A stretch of 64,000 nt of DNA, taken from the NCBI RefSeq assembly GCF_029227915.1, contig NC_079877.1:13885351-13949350 (forward strand), given 5' to 3'. Below the pieces are notes generated by a model, which saw only the letters and a list, made by a program, of their open reading frames with translations, did no database searches and was not told where the DNA came from. This DNA is from Hydractinia symbiolongicarpus. Lineage: Eukaryota; Cnidaria; Hydrozoa; Anthoathecata; Hydractiniidae. Shown one piece after another: positions 33,271 through 60,469 of this stretch. Position numbers and translations under genes: made by a program. Positions within the stretch are counted from its first letter, which is position 1, and each line of letters starts with the position of its first letter.

Positions 33271-35623
33271 TTGGTTTATTTTGCTCTAGGCTGTGCATAT
33301 CTTTGTATCTCTTTATCTTTTATCCAGGCGATTTAAAGATTCCGCCTTTTATAATGGGTAGTATTAAATTTAGTTTTTGATGGAAGTAGCTATACATCTT
33401 GGGACTATTTGACGACGAGGTTGACGGCGCATATACGACCATGCTTGAACATAATTTGCACATATCTCTCGGAGTTGTTCACAATTTATTAACTTCGTGT
33501 GATTCCGCTCGTGAGGATAATTTTTTATTTTAAACAAGTGGAAACAGTGTTATTTATTTTTATTAATTCGTTTAATTCATTATTTATTTATTTAACGCCC
33601 AGTTCTCAGTTGAAAAATAATAAGGACGAGTAGTGAGTTGTGAAGCGACAAGTTCTTGCTCTTGTCTAATTGTCGTTAGATGGTATGTACAATTTCTCAT
33701 TTTACGTATATGCGTACTGGAAAAGAAAGAAAGCTAGTTTGTGTAGAGTTTATATTTAGTTTTAGCAGTGACGTTTTAGCTGAAGTTTTACACAGGTAGC
33801 CCTAAAAGATTTGCTATAAAAAAATAATAGATTTCAGAACACGCTCCTTGTTAACATCTAGAAAAATCAGTAACGTAAAAAAAACAACAATTTTTCCGGC
33901 TTTTACTCCATGAAGATAATTATTGGCTGCTGTTAGAATTACAGGTTGCCCATAGAATAAAGTTGGCTATTACTATAGCCTGCATCATGGCTAAATATAG
34001 GATCACATTAAAAGTCAGATATATTTTAATGGACTGCGATAGCGACGTTTTTAATAATTAATGTGGGATGACCAAAACAATGGTGTTTCTTTTGTTAAAT
34101 TTAAAGTCGCAATTTTATACTATATATTGAAAATGGTTTCTATAGAACACATTACAATACTTTCTAAAACACTTTCTAAGATTTCGGATAACATCCGAGA
34201 TCTTATTAAAACGGGCGGTCTTTTTCTTTTCCTCCTCCATCTTCTTCGACCGCTTGCCGTAACGACTTTTAAAGTCCAACCTGACCCTGCGACCCAGGGC
34301 TACTCCGGCTGTGTGCGTATCTTAATATTCGTTAAATTAGGAAAAGAATGAAGACTGCGTTACGAATTTGATCACAAATATTGTTATAGACTTATTTTAA
34401 TGTTATTTGATAAGCTATGCTAGGTACTCCTTAAAATTTTTGTTTCCAGTTATGTTTTTAACGAGGCGGATTTTGTTCAACTAAACCGAGCTCTAGAGGG
34501 GTTAAGGTACGAGTTGTTTCTTCTGAGGGACCGAGTTTAAGGACGCCGTATTTGTTATACTCTGGCTTTTTCACTAAGCTGCGAATCAAAATTTTTTGAA
34601 GAAAAGAAAGAGGAATATTTGGTTGGGTTAGTAAAATTATTTAACTGCCTAAATTTCAGTTCTATCAACGTTTAAGGTAATCTCTTCATTGCGTCTATGT
34701 CTTCACATATTAAGATGAAAATATCATCACTTTTTCTAGCCATGTATAAATCTGAAGCAAACCAATCTCAAAGTTTTAGCTACATAACGTAGATTTCAAG
34801 GCAGCATCCTGCTAAAGCTGTAGCCATCCTTATTTATTCTTATTATTTTAAAGTTTGGTATATTATTATTTATTTTTATGTTGGGGTTAGCTCTTTAGCT
34901 ACTTTTGGCTGAAGAGTAAAAGTAGCTAAATGCAGTTTTTGGCTAGCTACAAGAAAATTCTTAATCAATATTTCCTATGCTAAATGCAGTTGGTAGGTAG
35001 CGATACCTTTTATTCAAAATAGAATTGCTGAGTGCTTTTTTTAGCTGGATAGGGTAACGCCAGGCTGTTTTCTCATGTTCTTAATTTGAACCGAAGTATC
35101 AATAGTTTTTTTGAAAAGGGTATTACGCACGCCTAAACGCATTGACGACACAATTTAACTGTACTAAGCGCTTTTCTGAGTTTCTATTTATCCGAAGCCA
35201 GGGTATATATATTATGTCTATATGAATATGTGACATTGTTTGCCTTTACTAATCCTGAGTCCGGAGTAATATTTATTTTTGAAATGTTAGCGGGAACGTT
35301 CTCTGAAAAATAAAAAAGGTTGGCCAACGGTCTTTGCTATAACAGAGTCGGAAAAAGTCGTAAACTGTGTTTTTATTTCAGCTAAAGCTGGAAAAAGTTA
35401 TGTTTTTAAACGTATGATGAACATTTTTATTTCTTTCTCGCCTACTTTTATCTTTTTTTATTTTTAAACTTGTAGGATCCAACTTTATGGTCAATTCTTA
35501 GATATCTTAAACTTGATAAATATTTTAGTCATGTCGCAGGTATAATAAAGCATTTCCAAAATATCGCTACACCACAAGCAAGTACCCACAGAATGTAATA
35601 TTTTTAAACACGTGTAATTCTCA
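33271..35623. other. Intergenic, no supported gene
   Basis: Nothing is supported. A short palindrome-like AGGCGATTTAAAGATTCCGC at 33327 recurs (with one extra T) at 43335 and is probably a repeat end. The 96-residue frame at 34061 has no domain. Confidence 0.4.
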
Positions 35624-35700
35624 TTGCATAATTAATGCATGCTTATTGCATAATTAATGCATGCTTATTGCATAATTAATGCATGCTTATTGCATAATTA
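35624..35700. repeat. 22-bp tandem repeat, 3.5 copies
   Basis: Identical units TTGCATAATTAATGCATGCT plus TA start at 35624, 35646 and 35668, with a partial copy at 35690. The unit is itself rich in palindromes (AATTAATT-like, GCATGC). Confidence 0.9.
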
Positions 35701-36052
35701 TACTCTTTTCCTGTCAATGCACTAGTCAACTAACGATTTCTCTATCATCTCTGACTCTACTACCAAACTGAACCGAAATTCGCATTTTTTGTCTTCGATT
35801 CTTCCGTATAAATTTCTTCGCGTGACATTTTCTTCCCTTAAATATATCAAGGCAAACACAGATATACCTCTGTTATAAATAATCAACTGTACAGAAATAA
35901 AAAGTATTCCCTATAATTTTTGTTTTTGGAAAATGCATGCATAAAAGAACATTTATTTTCTCATTCGATAAATTTAAAACGACTCAATCTCAAGAATTGG
36001 CTGAATTTGATGTTAAAAATCTTCTTTAACAATAAACATTTTCCCAGCCATA

Positions 36053-36058
36053 TTTATT
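36053..36058 (-). terminator. Candidate poly(A) signal of the ABCC gene
   Basis: AATAAA on the minus strand, about 100 nt after the stop codon. Another AATAAA overlaps the stop codon itself. Confidence 0.4.
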
Positions 36059-36158
36059 GAATCAAACTGAAACATCAGAAATTGTTGAATAAAATAAATG
36101 ATATGAACACGTGTTTCAGTATATTCCAGTTTTAGTAACGTACGTCATTTCAGGTCAT

Positions 36159-52270
<16,112 letters not shown>

Positions 52271-52364
52271 AGTGTTATATTAGTGCTTTTTCTTTTTTTT
52301 ATATGTTGTGTTTTGCTAAAATCAATTGTAGCGAAAATACAATTAAAATAAGATAATAGACGTG

Positions 52365-52590
52365 CATATTTTACATGGCTAGCCTCACAAATATTGAGGG
52401 GTGTACCTTGTTAATTTTTTCCAGGAGGGGCCATGGCTTAGATGGGGAGCCCTAGAGATAATTTTGAGCTATGCAAACCCAGTTATGATAGGCACTCTAA
52501 TAGATAACTCCCTCCCTAAAAACATTGCCATAGATCATTATAAAACCGTCAAAATAGGATCAAAAAAATGCAAAAACCTGCCAGGATAAC
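52365..52590 (+). repeat. Dispersed repeat, copy 2 (upstream of the ABCC start)
   Basis: TTTTACATGGCTAGCCTCAC, then TTTTTTCCAGGAGGGGCCAT, in the same order and orientation as 11157-11415. It starts about 95 bp upstream of the SH3-ABCC ATG, so it is in or near that promoter. Confidence 0.65.
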
Positions 52591-53515
52591 AGTTGTTTGG
52601 AAACTATGAATACACAATCTTACTAGTTCAAGTTAACCTTGAAAATTTTTGTGACATGTGGAGGTGTGAAAAGAATGTGTGAAAATAATTTTACATAATA
52701 AATTTATCACATTTTAATTGCATTGAGAGAACCAGTAGTTTCCATATTTGCTTCCAACTTCGTTATAGATTTTGTTTTTAGATTCACTTCAAAATATTTT
52801 CAAAATCATTTCCTAATCGTTTCCCATTCACTTCCATTGCATATCATTTTTGAGCTTAAAAATAAAATAAATTAGAAACTTCCAAATTATTTCTCGTTCT
52901 TTTTATGAAATAATCTTAGCGGTTTTAAAAAAATAATGAATATGATTTGAAGCCATCATATATACTTGTTTTAATTCATAGCGATGGTACAGACCGTCCC
53001 TAAATTAGTCCGATACTTTGTCTTTGAGGGAGTTTAAAAATTAAAAAAAATTTCTTTAATCAAATATCTCTTGATTAAACATGTACTATATAATAAAAAA
53101 ATAACAAAAAAAATCTTGATGTATGAAAATTGATACATGAGAAAAAAACTTCAAGGGGCAAGTTGTTGTTTTTGGAAATGTATTTTTCTTGTTTTACTTT
53201 TAAAGATCTAAAAATATAAAAACAACTTTTCCAAACAAGCCGTCTCCCAAAAGCTAACCAACAAAACTTGACCTGAATAATTAAAAAATGACTCCCATTT
53301 TTACCACTGTTATAGATAATAGATAACATACAGAGAAAATATAACCCTGGGAATAAGGTTTGAAATAATAGCACTACAAACAAAATGACAGACCATTGCA
53401 GTAAGTGCAACGTGTGGCATGTGTCAGCGTCTCTTCGTCCACTGCTTAAATTTAATTATATGGTATTTACCTATTATAAATTACTTCCTACAATGAACGA
53501 AGATGTTTTGTTAAT

Positions 53516-53660
53516 ACTAGTCGGTAGCCTGTGAAAAAAACCCCCGGGTTCGCCCGTCCTTTTTATACCGCATTGCGTGCTTCTTGCTATTGCGCAGCTA
53601 AGCTACCATTTTGCGTGACAGACAGACAGACGTATACAGGTATTATAATACAGATATTTA
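53516..53660 (+). repeat. CTAGTC..CCCGTCC repeat, near-complete copy
   Basis: It starts CTAGTCGGTAGCCTGTG, then GGGTTCGCCCGTCC, CGCATTGCGTGCTT, GACAGACAGACAGACG and TATTATAATA. The second copy at 63121-63237 has the same order, and fragments lie at 30170 and 44266. The GGTTCGCCC element could be a polymerase III B-box remnant; SINE-like. Confidence 0.7.
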
Positions 53661-53919
53661 GCACTTTTACACTACTTAAAGAACACTCACGGGAGTGATA
53701 AGAGTGAAATAAACCAGGAAAAAAATCGGAAAAAACGCACGCGCAAATTTTCTAAAATAAATTTATGCGTGCGATGCGTAGCACGCATGTTGTTTTCTTC
53801 GTGGAATTCCCTGCATTTTCGTTTTACTTTAAAATTTTCAGACATGCTGGTTGAACCATGCAGGCATGATACGGCGTGCAGAAATCTTATTATTCAGAAT
53901 AATTTTCTTTTAACAGGGT

Positions 53920-54059
53920 TCGATGCAGCAGGGGATGCTAACACAGAATCTTTTGATAAAAAACGAAAGGCTTTTGTTAAAAAAATAAGAATGAACAAAA
54001 AAAATCTGCACACAGTTTTAACAGGGTTAACCCAAGGTTCATTTAAAACCACAAGCTGA
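53920..54059 (+). CDS. Weak candidate terminal exon
   Basis: After TTTCTTTTAACAG at about 53907-53919, the frame encodes FDAAGDANTESFDKKRKAF, a basic stretch and SFKTTS, then TGA at 54057-54059. The composition is protein-like, but there is no family and no upstream exon. Confidence 0.18.
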
Positions 54060-55636
54060 TGAAAAATAACGAGATTGTAAAAAGTTGGAGCTCGTAGAAA
54101 CCGATTCTTTTTTTGTTTATGATATAATTTTTAGGAAATAACAACAACAAAAAAAATGGTATAAATAAAACACTGGGTTAATAATTCAGCTGTTTGGACA
54201 TCTAAAGAAGGGTTACTGCAACCTTAAGCTCTCTATTATTTCTGGAACTTTTTAACTAGGGCAATCTTATTCTTTACCCTCTCCCTGCTAATAATATATG
54301 AAGTTTTTTTTCATAAGCTAGTTAATCTTGCTCTCATACAGTCTAATCGATATCCAAAACTGGGTATGTTTTGAATATATTCACTTTCAGATATAATGGG
54401 CGCAGCAACACAAGCAGCTAACTCGCCATCCATCAGTCAGGAAAAATCGGGCAAAACAGGAGAAAACATAATCAGGGAAAAAACAGGAAAATAGCCAGGT
54501 GTTTAGAGCGGTTTGATAATTTTGCAAATCTGTTATAATTGATTTTCTAAAAGCGTACCTTGGAGCAAAAAAGTGTATCTAATACGAATCCTACACTATG
54601 TTAAAGAAGACACTCTTGACTTTTAGAAACACATAGATAGTATACCTTCAAAACCATGAAAACAATCTATGAAATATAAGTAAAATGACGACTTTTGAAA
54701 AATATTACACTTGCTGTTAACCAACTTAAAAATTAATTTCTGTTTGATTGAAACAAGCTAGAAGCACGCAGAAAACTGAGAAAGAAGCATTAGAAAGTAT
54801 CCTTTTTTGGTGATATATTTTGTAACAATGTTTATCCAGCCTACGATATTATATTAGAGGAATGTGTCAGAAAAAGAAGGTAAATTATGCTTTTTTCACA
54901 AAATCTGGACATATATCCACTTTTGGATATAATTGAAATATCCATTTTCGGATATCGATCAGACTGTCATAGCTATACCCAGATGGAGGGGTTTCTGGCA
55001 ATTCAGCGGCCGCTGACCTTAGTTAGAGAGAAGTTTAAAGAGAAGTCATTAGCTACATGCTACACATACATGCTACACATACAGCAAGTATTTGTTGTAA
55101 AAATTTCGTACTTAACAATATTACAACTATTTTGTTCATAGAATAGGCTCCATAGGTCAAAACTATTAAGTTAGCTAGCTAGCTATATATGTAGCTAAAA
55201 TGGAGATGCAATATCAAGCCTGTTGTTTACATGTTCAGGTATTAAAAACGTTTTTAGTGACAGCTTTGGAGGTGGTTAAGGGTTGTGAGTACAATAAATC
55301 TTTCTCAAAACTATTAATAATACAACAACAGGATTTTGCAGGAACACTTGCCATAATCGTTTCATCGTGACCTTGCCCGCGTTTTCACATGCGGCAAGCT
55401 TGTTAACTGCTCTCATGTAACACGTCCACGAAATAACGGGTACCGACTTTCATACAACGCAGTTCTTTTTTTCTTTCTTTTCAATCTATTTAAAGTCGAT
55501 TATTCACATATTTACAATAGTTTCCAAAAAAAAAAAAGTAATTAAGAAAACTAATCTAAATCGACTAAATTTTTTATGTTTACAATTAAATAAAATCATT
55601 TTTTTTATATATATAAACAATAATAACAACAAAGTT

Positions 55637-58600
55637 CTATAAAGGGACCTTACATTCATCACAGTTACATTTAGATCCGTCCCACATTTTTATCATGCTT
55701 TTAAAAACTTTAAGGTTGTCACATCGTTTCAAATGTGACGGTAGGTTATTCCAAATCTTTGGTCCCAGGGCTAATAAGCTATTAGTTCCAAAAGTCGCGG
55801 TCCTTTTCCTTGAGACTACCAAATTATTTGTATTTTGTTCTCTGACTGTCCTACCATTATCATTTAAACAAAATATATCTTTCAAATAAAGAGGGCTGCT
55901 GTTATTTATAGTTTTAGAGATTTCTATACACAATGACCGTAAGCGATTTACATTCATGTGACTCTTGCTGGAATTTTTAAGTAAATTTTCGTATGTACTT
56001 ACCGTATCATTATACAGAAATCTTAATGCTCGTATTTGTATCATTTCGACTTTAGATAAAGATTTAGAAGAAGAAAAATGCCATATAAGGGAACAATAAT
56101 TGAAATTTGCGTAGATAAAACTTTTAACTAAAATATATTTTGCTTGAAAGGATAAGAAACTTCTAAATCGATTTAAAGGCATTTAGTTGAGCTGATGCTT
56201 TGCGACACAAATCACTAACGTGTCTGTCAAAATTTAATTTATTGTCTATAGTCACACCTAGTAATTTCACGTTATTTTCACTTTCAATAGTTTTATTTCC
56301 TATGTTAAATTTTAGACCTAAATTATCTGCCTTATTCTTTGTCAGAATTATCAAGTGAAACTTTTCAGGGTTTGCAATCATTTTATTCTCTTTTAACCAG
56401 GAGAGGGCAGTTTCAGCTTCGTTTTTTAAAGTATTTATCAAATTAGGAATAGAATTTGAGAAGTTGGATATTGTGTTATCATCAGCGTAATTATGTAGCT
56501 TATATTTTTCTAAAAAAAGAAACAAATCATTTATAAATATATTGAATATGATAGGTCCCAAAATAGAACCTTGTGGTACACCAGATAAGATAATTTGAAA
56601 TAGACTATAGATCCCATTTATTCTCTATCAGTAAGATAAGATAGAATGAATTGAAGAGACTTATTGTCAAATCCATAATAAGCAGCTAATTTCGCAATTA
56701 GTAAGTCATGTGGTACACAGTCAAAAGCTTTTGAAAGATCCATCAAGATCGCACCCACCACATAATTCTTATCAAGTTTGCTCTTCCATTCCTCTATTAA
56801 GCGAATTAGTACTTGTTGGGTACTATAGCATTTCCTATAGGCGGAGAGAAAGGTCGACAATTTTGATTCCATATAGGTGGTTATTTGTTCTTTCATAACC
56901 CTTTCGTAAAATTTAGAAAAAACATTTAAAACACTGACAGGCCTGTAGTTTGATATTTTAGTTTTATCTTTTCCTCCCTTATCCAATGGCGTTACAGCAG
57001 CTCGCTTAGCTTTGCTTGGAAATTTGTTTGAAACTATGCTACTATTTATAGCATCTGTTAGTGGCGTTACTAGGTGCCTTTTTGCTAATTTTGTCAGCTT
57101 TGATGGTATTGTATCTTCACCTGTTGATACTTTGGTGTTTAAATCATTAAACAGTTTAGAAATTGTATTTTCATCAACTTCTTGGAATGTAAAGTTCTCA
57201 TTGTTGTTAGAATCATTGATTTCCTTTATTTTAATGATACTTGGATGATTTTCAAAACTATCAACAATTTCTTCAATCATTTTTGACTTATCATTTACAT
57301 TCTTATATTTTATAGAATTTGGTTTCATGCCACAAGAATTTTCTAAAATATTGATGTAGTAGTCGTTGAAAAGTTTGGTTAGCTGTTTTTTATCAGTAAC
57401 TAAACTTTCATTTTGAACGATCGCTATATCTCCTTTGCTTATTCCACTTTTATTTGATATCAAGGATTTAACAGTTTCCCAAAACGTTTTTTTGGAAATA
57501 AAACCTGATTCTGTTACCCTTTTGAAATGGTTTTTGATAGCCTTTTTGCGTAAATTTACACACTTGTTTCTCTGTTTCTTGTACGTGATTTTGTTTTCAG
57601 AAGTAGGATTTTTATTGTATTTATTTTTGAACCTAGACCTTGTATATATTGCCTTTTTTAACTCTTTTGTCATAAATGGTGCCTCGTTTCCACGCAGAGT
57701 TTTTTGCTTCTGTGGGGCATGCTTTTCTATGATAGATGTGAAAACATTGATGAGGTTTTCATAATTCAGTTCAGGATCTTTACTATTACAAATAAAATTT
57801 GCGTTCTCAACATCACGTAAAAAGTTGGCTTCATTAAAATTTTTGCAACTTCTGTAAATAATTTTCTTGGATGCTAAGCGTGCTAAATGAGATTTTAAAA
57901 ATGTTGTTACCATTTGATGATGATCACTTAATCCTGTTTCACATGTTAGTGTGTGTTGAAAACATCTGGGTCTATTTGTAAGAATGACATCTATAGCTGT
58001 TCCGTTAGGACTAGCAAAACAAGTTTTGTTTTTGACAAGATTTTCAAGACTAAAAATATCACAGAAATTATTTAAGGTTTCGAAACCAGAATCGTTCGAG
58101 TTATGGCAATCGATATTTATATCACCCATAATTATTATGTTTTCGACTTTAGATAGAGCTTTATTTAAAGCTATCTCTAATTCCTCAAAAAAGTTGTGTA
58201 AGTTTGAATAATGAGGTGGTCTATAAATACTGATAACTGTCCATTTTTTATTTCTTATCGTTAATTCTGAGCAAATGATTTCATTATTTGTTATACCCAA
58301 ATCATTAACTTGTCTACAGGCTATTCCTTTCTTAACATATTCAATTAACTCTCCTCCATTTTTGTTCCTATCTTTTCTAGTTCTAATTTCATAGTTATCA
58401 ATATAGAATTGTTCGTTTGGAAAACTCTCATCTAGTTTGGTTTCAGCAAATACAAAATAATCAGGTGAAAATTTTGTCAGAATTTCTCTTGCATCAATTA
58501 TTTTGTTTCTGAGACTATTAATGTTTAAATAGCCTAAAAGAGGATTGGAAGGGTACTTAATTCGTAATTTATATATTTCATCTAAAGAACTTTGGTGAGA

Positions 58601-58690
58601 ATTATGTGTCGGATTTTGATTATTTCTATTTTGACTCCCAACACATTCATCAGGAATATCAGATTTATTATCATCGCAAACTAGTCCAAG
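55637..58690 (-). pseudogene. LINE ORF2, endonuclease and reverse transcriptase, frameshifted
   Basis: The frame begins inside the end of ORF1 (about 58690). APE-type endonuclease: GYLNINSLRNK, FAETKLDES, SIYRPPHYS, MGDINID, LSDHHQMV. Reverse transcriptase: NYRPVSVLNVFSKFYERV, LMDLSKAFDCVPHDL and FILSYLTDR. Then a small deletion near 56637 shifts the frame (stop at 56618). It resumes with GVPQGSILGP and the catalytic YADDN. A one-T gain near 56176 shifts it again, and the C-terminal part (NYCSLIW, NSLLALGPKIWNNLPSHLK, CNCDEC) ends at 55637. The copy cannot make a complete protein. Confidence 0.88.
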
Positions 58691-59649
58691 CCTATTGAAT
58701 ACCCCTGCTGATCTAAAAAATTATTTATAAAAGTTATAAAATTTCGTGCTAACATTATCTTACCATTCTCTCGTAAATGTATGCCATCTTTCCATAGGTG
58801 TTCTTCTCTGATATTGTTGTGTCTGATGTAGCCATACCCGTGTAGATCGGATCCTTCTTTTAATAGTTTGTTAATACTGTTTATTCTATCAGAGTCGACA
58901 CGTCTGCTCGTAACCAAGGCAGAGATAAAAACTTTTTCTACTCCGTTACGCACACATTTTTTTCCGATGTCCAGGATCTGTTCGGCAATTTTGTTATCTG
59001 ACGCTGCATTTAGATGACTTGATAAAAGATTGTTGATTCCTACATGGATAACAACAATATCAGGTTTTTCTTGTTCAAGTGTTGGGTGTACGTAATAATT
59101 TAGGTTTTCGACACTTGCTCCTGGGAATATCTTAAATCTCACATTTCCATTTTTTATTTGCTCATTAAATTCTTTCACTCGAATACCTTTTGGTATACTA
59201 TCGGTCATTATCCGTATCTTCTTAGAATGGTGTACATTTTGATGCTCATGATTCGTATCTAATTGATCTCTTTCGGGAAACGGATTAATAACAGGGTTGG
59301 GTCTTCGTCTGTGTGTTACATTATTTTTAAAGATATTTGACGAACGAATATGGTTGTTGACATCTACGTGGTGCGTATTTTGACTCTCCTTCGTAAAATT
59401 ACAATCTTGATCACCCCAACTTTGTTGATTAGAATCGTCATTATCTTCAACTCTTAGGTCGTTAAATCTGTTATGATGTAATTCTTCATTTCTATCAACT
59501 TTATTTGTAGAAAACCTTGAGGGACCTTTGATTACGTTGTTCCATTGATTATGCTGTTTAATCAGTTCCACATGTTTACACGATTCAACTGAATGATCAC
59601 GTTGATTACTGTTTGGGAAGTTTGGGAACGAATAAAGCGGGCAATGACT
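58681..59649 (-). CDS. LINE ORF1, SGNH-hydrolase (esterase), 5'-truncated
   Basis: The frame is open from about 59649 to the TAG at 58681-58683. After an Asn/His-rich N-terminal region it has an SGNH fold: IRIMTDSIPKGI (block I, with TDS where many hydrolases have GDS), FPGAS (block II), IVVIHVGINNL (block III, Gly and Asn) and WKDGIHLRENGK (block V, catalytic Asp and His). CR1-group ORF1 proteins carry such esterases. No natural ATG is clear because the 5' end is missing; a start at 59569-59571 would be a GTG. The zinc/PHD part often found upstream is absent. Confidence 0.8.
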   Translation of the reverse strand, partial: SHCPLYSFPNFPNSNQRDHSVESCKHVELIKQHNQWNNVIKGPSRFSTNKVDRNEELHHNRFNDLRVEDNDDSNQQSWGDQDCNFTKESQNTHHVDVNNHIRSSNIFKNNVTHRRRPNPVINPFPERDQLDTNHEHQNVHHSKKIRIMTDSIPKGIRVKEFNEQIKNGNVRFKIFPGASVENLNYYVHPTLEQEKPDIVVIHVGINNLLSSHLNAASDNKIAEQILDIGKKCVRNGVEKVFISALVTSRRVDSDRINSINKLLKEGSDLHGYGYIRHNNIREEHLWKDGIHLRENGKIMLARNFITFINNFLDQQGYSIGLD

Positions 59650-59975
59650 TTATTTAGCACCCGGCTAAGCGGTCCCGACACTCGAATATAATTAGCACAC
59701 CTCCATATATGGTTGCTCATATGGTGCAAAATTCAGTGAAACAACATTTATATGTTCAGTGAAGTAACATATGTATTCAGTCTCGCATTCAGTGGAGTAA
59801 TTTGTATATTCAGTCAACTTTTATATATTCAGTCAATATTTTTTCATTCGGTTGATTTGTTCAGTGGAGTAATTTGCTATTTCAATTAAGTTGGGGTTGC
59901 GAGGGCAATGACTTCATTTAGCACCAGGGGAACTGTTCCCGACACACGACGTACAACATAATTAGCACCCCTTCA
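59640..59975. repeat. Duplicated segment flanking the LINE 5' end
   Basis: GCAATGACTTTATTTAGCAC...CCCGACAC..ATAATTAGCAC at 59641 recurs diverged at 59908. Between them are about seven degenerate ATTCAGTGAA/ATTCAGTCAA units (59730-59880). Confidence 0.65.
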
Positions 59976-60054
59976 TACTTTATCGACATAAAAAATGGAC
60001 AGACGTTCATTCACACTACTCCAACCAAATGGACCCGACAAATGAACCCTCATT

Positions 60055-60430
60055 GTCCGATATTCTCTCTATCGCTACATTACAAATACATATTTTTCTG
60101 TCAATAATCCATAACCAACGTAATATTGCATAATACTGCATAATACTTTAATAATCCATAAAAAAATACATAATTTTTTTGTCGATGGCAATAACCAACG
60201 TAATATCGCATTATACTCATAATACCTTCATAAAACTCTCTGTCGCTACATAAAAAATATGTATTATTTTTGTCGATGGCCATACCAACGTAATAGCGCA
60301 TAATGTTGCAAATTACCCTTATAATACTCTCTATCGCTACATAACAAATACATTACTTCTTTGTAGATAGGCCATAATCAACGTAAGATGCCACATTGTT
60401 CCGCACGACTGTAATAATACTCCTTGTCGC
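60055..60430. repeat. Degenerate tandem repeat, about 85-95 bp period
   Basis: ACTCTCTATCGCTACATAA..AAATACAT, then TTTGTCGATGGCCATAACCA and CGTAATAT.GCATAAT, recur about four times. CCATAACCAACGTAA-type cores lie near 60108, 60190, 60283 and 60370. Confidence 0.7.
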
Positions 60431-60469
60431 CTTAGCCAATATAAACAGGCGAATATCCTAATGCTCACC

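Larger units (their letters stand above)
52591..55636. other. Intergenic, repeats only
   Basis: No supported gene. It contains the CTAGTC-family repeat at 53516-53660, a weak candidate exon at 53920-54059 and AT-rich unique DNA. A short tandem ACATGCTACACAT pair lies at about 55057. Confidence 0.45.
55637..59650 (-). mobile_element. CR1-clade LINE, nearly full coding length, inactive
   Basis: Non-LTR retrotransposon with ORF1 (esterase) followed by ORF2 (endonuclease and reverse transcriptase) in overlapping frames, both on the minus strand. The 5' end is cut: the ORF1 frame is open only to about 59649, where it meets a stop in flanking repeat sequence. ORF2 has two frameshifts. The 3' UTR end beyond 55637 is uncertain; an A-rich stretch lies near 55520-55550 on the plus strand. 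Confidence 0.85.

Noticed and set aside
35624-35700. CRISPR-like regular repeat
   Set aside because: Units are directly adjacent without unique spacers, and the genome is eukaryotic; it is a simple tandem repeat.
56710-58211. Plus-strand frames of 62-109 residues
   Set aside because: Antisense shadows of the LINE ORF2.
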